Shown in pieces: positions 5,019 through 5,844 of a stretch of 5,844 nucleotides of DNA. The stretch covers positions 1-5,844 of the forward strand of contig JBJSXF010000083.1 of NCBI GenBank assembly GCA_046086225.1, given 5' to 3'. The notes under the pieces were generated by a model. That model ran no database searches. It saw only the letters and a list, made by a program, of their open reading frames with translations, and was not told the DNA's origin. The position numbers and the translations under genes were made by a program. Within the stretch, counting starts at the first letter, position 1, and each line of letters begins with the position of its first letter. This DNA comes from JBJSXF01 sp046086225 (GTDB lineage Bacteria > Actinomycetota > Acidimicrobiia > IMCC26256 > PALSA-610).

Positions 5019-5844
5019 TCAGGGGACGACGGTGGTGGGCGGGGGGGCGGTGGTGGGCGGGGTGGTCGGCGGGGTGGTCGTCGGAGTGGTCGGCATTGTC
5101 GTCGTGACGGTCCCGACGGTCGTGCTCGACACGGGAGCGGTCGACGACGGCGTCGACGTCGTCGGCACCGACGAAGAGGTCACCGTGGTGTAGGTCTGCG
5201 GCGTGGGCACCCGGCCGAAACCGGGCACGAGTTCGTGGCGGCCGGGTGCGAGCGACCAGGCGATCGGCCGCTCGTAATCGGCCTGACCCTCGAGGTCCCA
5301 CCGCTCGTCGAGCAGTCGGTAGACGACCCGAGCCAGGTAGGCGGCGCCAGTGCTCGTGAAGTGGACCCCGTCGTCGATGCGGGCGAGGATCTCGTCGCCC
5401 TCCTCGTCGATGATCGTCTGGCTGAATTCGCCGTCGGCTCCGGCGAAGAGGTTGTAGGTGTCGACGTACACGACGTCGGGTGCGTAGCGCGCCGCCACCT
5501 CGCGCATCACCCGGCTGATCTCGGCGGCCCCCGAATGCATGCGTTCCGAGCCGAGGGTCGGTGGACCGAGCCAGAACACGCTGCGGTTCGAGCTGCCGAC
5601 GAGGATGCGCATCAGGTCGTCGACCTCAGCGGCGTAGCGCTCCTCCCAGTCGGGGGTGCCGTCGTCGTCGCCGTCGACCGAGTTGACGACGGGCGTGTCG
5701 TTCGCGCCGACGATGAACACGACCTGCTCGGGCCGGTAGGTGAGCATCTCCGCGACCGCCCGTTCCCGCCAGTCGCGCAGGTCCTCGCTCCAGAGGCCCG
5801 AACCGACCTTGTAATCGACCCGGGTCTCGACGATGCCGGTCTCG
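5019..5844 (-). CDS. SGNH/GDSL hydrolase, DUF459-like, with Thr/Pro-rich C-terminal tail; N-terminus cut by window edge
   Basis: The reading frame is open to the right edge, so the start, any signal peptide and the catalytic GDS serine block are outside. About 274 residues are visible. The Y-K-V-G-S-G-L-W segment near the edge, the V-G-A-N-D block with its Asn at 5700-5702, the TPDWEERYAAEVD helix, the FWLGPPTL strand, the Y-V-D-T strand and the D-G-V-H-F-T block with catalytic Asp (5370-5372) and His (5361-5363) follow the SGNH fold, and the TPDW...Y pattern is typical of DUF459. The last 62 residues (5022-5207) are 49 Thr, Pro or Ser, a flexible stalk or wall-spanning tail, without LPXTG or a terminal membrane helix. 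An exported esterase or acetyl-ester hydrolase acting on envelope sugars is plausible; the substrate is unknown. A DxDxDGxxDxxE loop lies within the fold. Confidence 0.87.
   Translation of the reverse strand, partial: ETGIVETRVDYKVGSGLWSEDLRDWRERAVAEMLTYRPEQVVFIVGANDTPVVNSVDGDDDGTPDWEERYAAEVDDLMRILVGSSNRSVFWLGPPTLGSERMHSGAAEISRVMREVAARYAPDVVYVDTYNLFAGADGEFSQTIIDEEGDEILARIDDGVHFTSTGAAYLARVVYRLLDERWDLEGQADYERPIAWSLAPGRHELVPGFGRVPTPQTYTTVTSSSVPTTSTPSSTAPVSSTTVGTVTTTMPTTPTTTPPTTPPTTAPPPTTVVP
5022..5207 (-). repeat. Low-complexity Thr/Pro-coding tract with G-rich complementary strand
   Basis: This segment codes for the Thr/Pro/Ser tail of the SGNH hydrolase in short irregular units such as PTT and TPP. 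On the plus strand 5037-5062 carries four G-runs (3, 7, 3 and 4 G) separated by loops of one, seven and one bases, which fits a G-quadruplex motif on the template strand of the gene. Repeated GGTGG units continue to about 5090. The units are degenerate, so this is low-complexity sequence and not an exact tandem array. Confidence 0.6.

Noticed and set aside
3485..5107. Long plus-strand open frame of 540 codons
   Set aside because: Antisense shadow of the acyl-CoA dehydrogenase, with no recognisable motif and Gly/Val/Glu-biased composition.

Overview
The window is very GC-rich coding DNA with strong third-position G/C, GTG as well as ATG starts, hardly any Shine-Dalgarno sequences, and TANNNT -10 boxes lying directly against start codons. 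Together with the protein families this suggests an actinobacterium. An Acidimicrobiia-like lineage is possible but cannot be settled from the window. There is no sign of mobile DNA, CRISPR, tRNA or rRNA, and genes fill nearly all of the sequence.

Layout from left to right. (1) 1-879, minus strand: most of selD, selenophosphate synthetase, with its C-terminus cut by the left edge. (2) 897-1376, minus: a small thioredoxin-fold protein without a CXXC motif, 17 bases upstream of selD and probably in one transcript with it. (3) 1477-2301, minus: a metallo-beta-lactamase-fold hydrolase with a complete metal site. (4) 2302-2335: a 34-base divergent promoter region in which each gene has a TANNNT box exactly six bases before its start codon, so both transcripts appear leaderless. 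(5) 2336-3280, plus: an HpcH/CitE-family CoA-ester lyase that looks like the actinobacterial malyl-CoA/beta-methylmalyl-CoA lyase. (6) 3294-3329: a GC-rich hairpin between two convergent genes. (7) 3341-4966, minus: a long acyl-CoA dehydrogenase with an N-terminal extension of about 140 residues, as in methylsuccinyl-CoA dehydrogenase. (8) 5019-5844, minus: an SGNH hydrolase resembling DUF459, cut by the right edge, ending in a threonine/proline-rich tail.

How the genes fit together. The lyase and the long dehydrogenase match two steps of the ethylmalonyl-CoA pathway, which assimilates acetyl-CoA without isocitrate lyase. The dehydrogenase would make mesaconyl-CoA and the lyase would split beta-methylmalyl-CoA into glyoxylate and propionyl-CoA. 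They converge on a shared terminator instead of forming an operon. The selD pair points to selenium use. The metallo-hydrolase shares its promoter region with the lyase, but its substrate is unknown.

I found no clearly new multi-gene system. The most noteworthy signal is the compact, overlapping pair of leaderless promoters at 2302-2335, with the same arrangement repeated, slightly offset, at two other starts.
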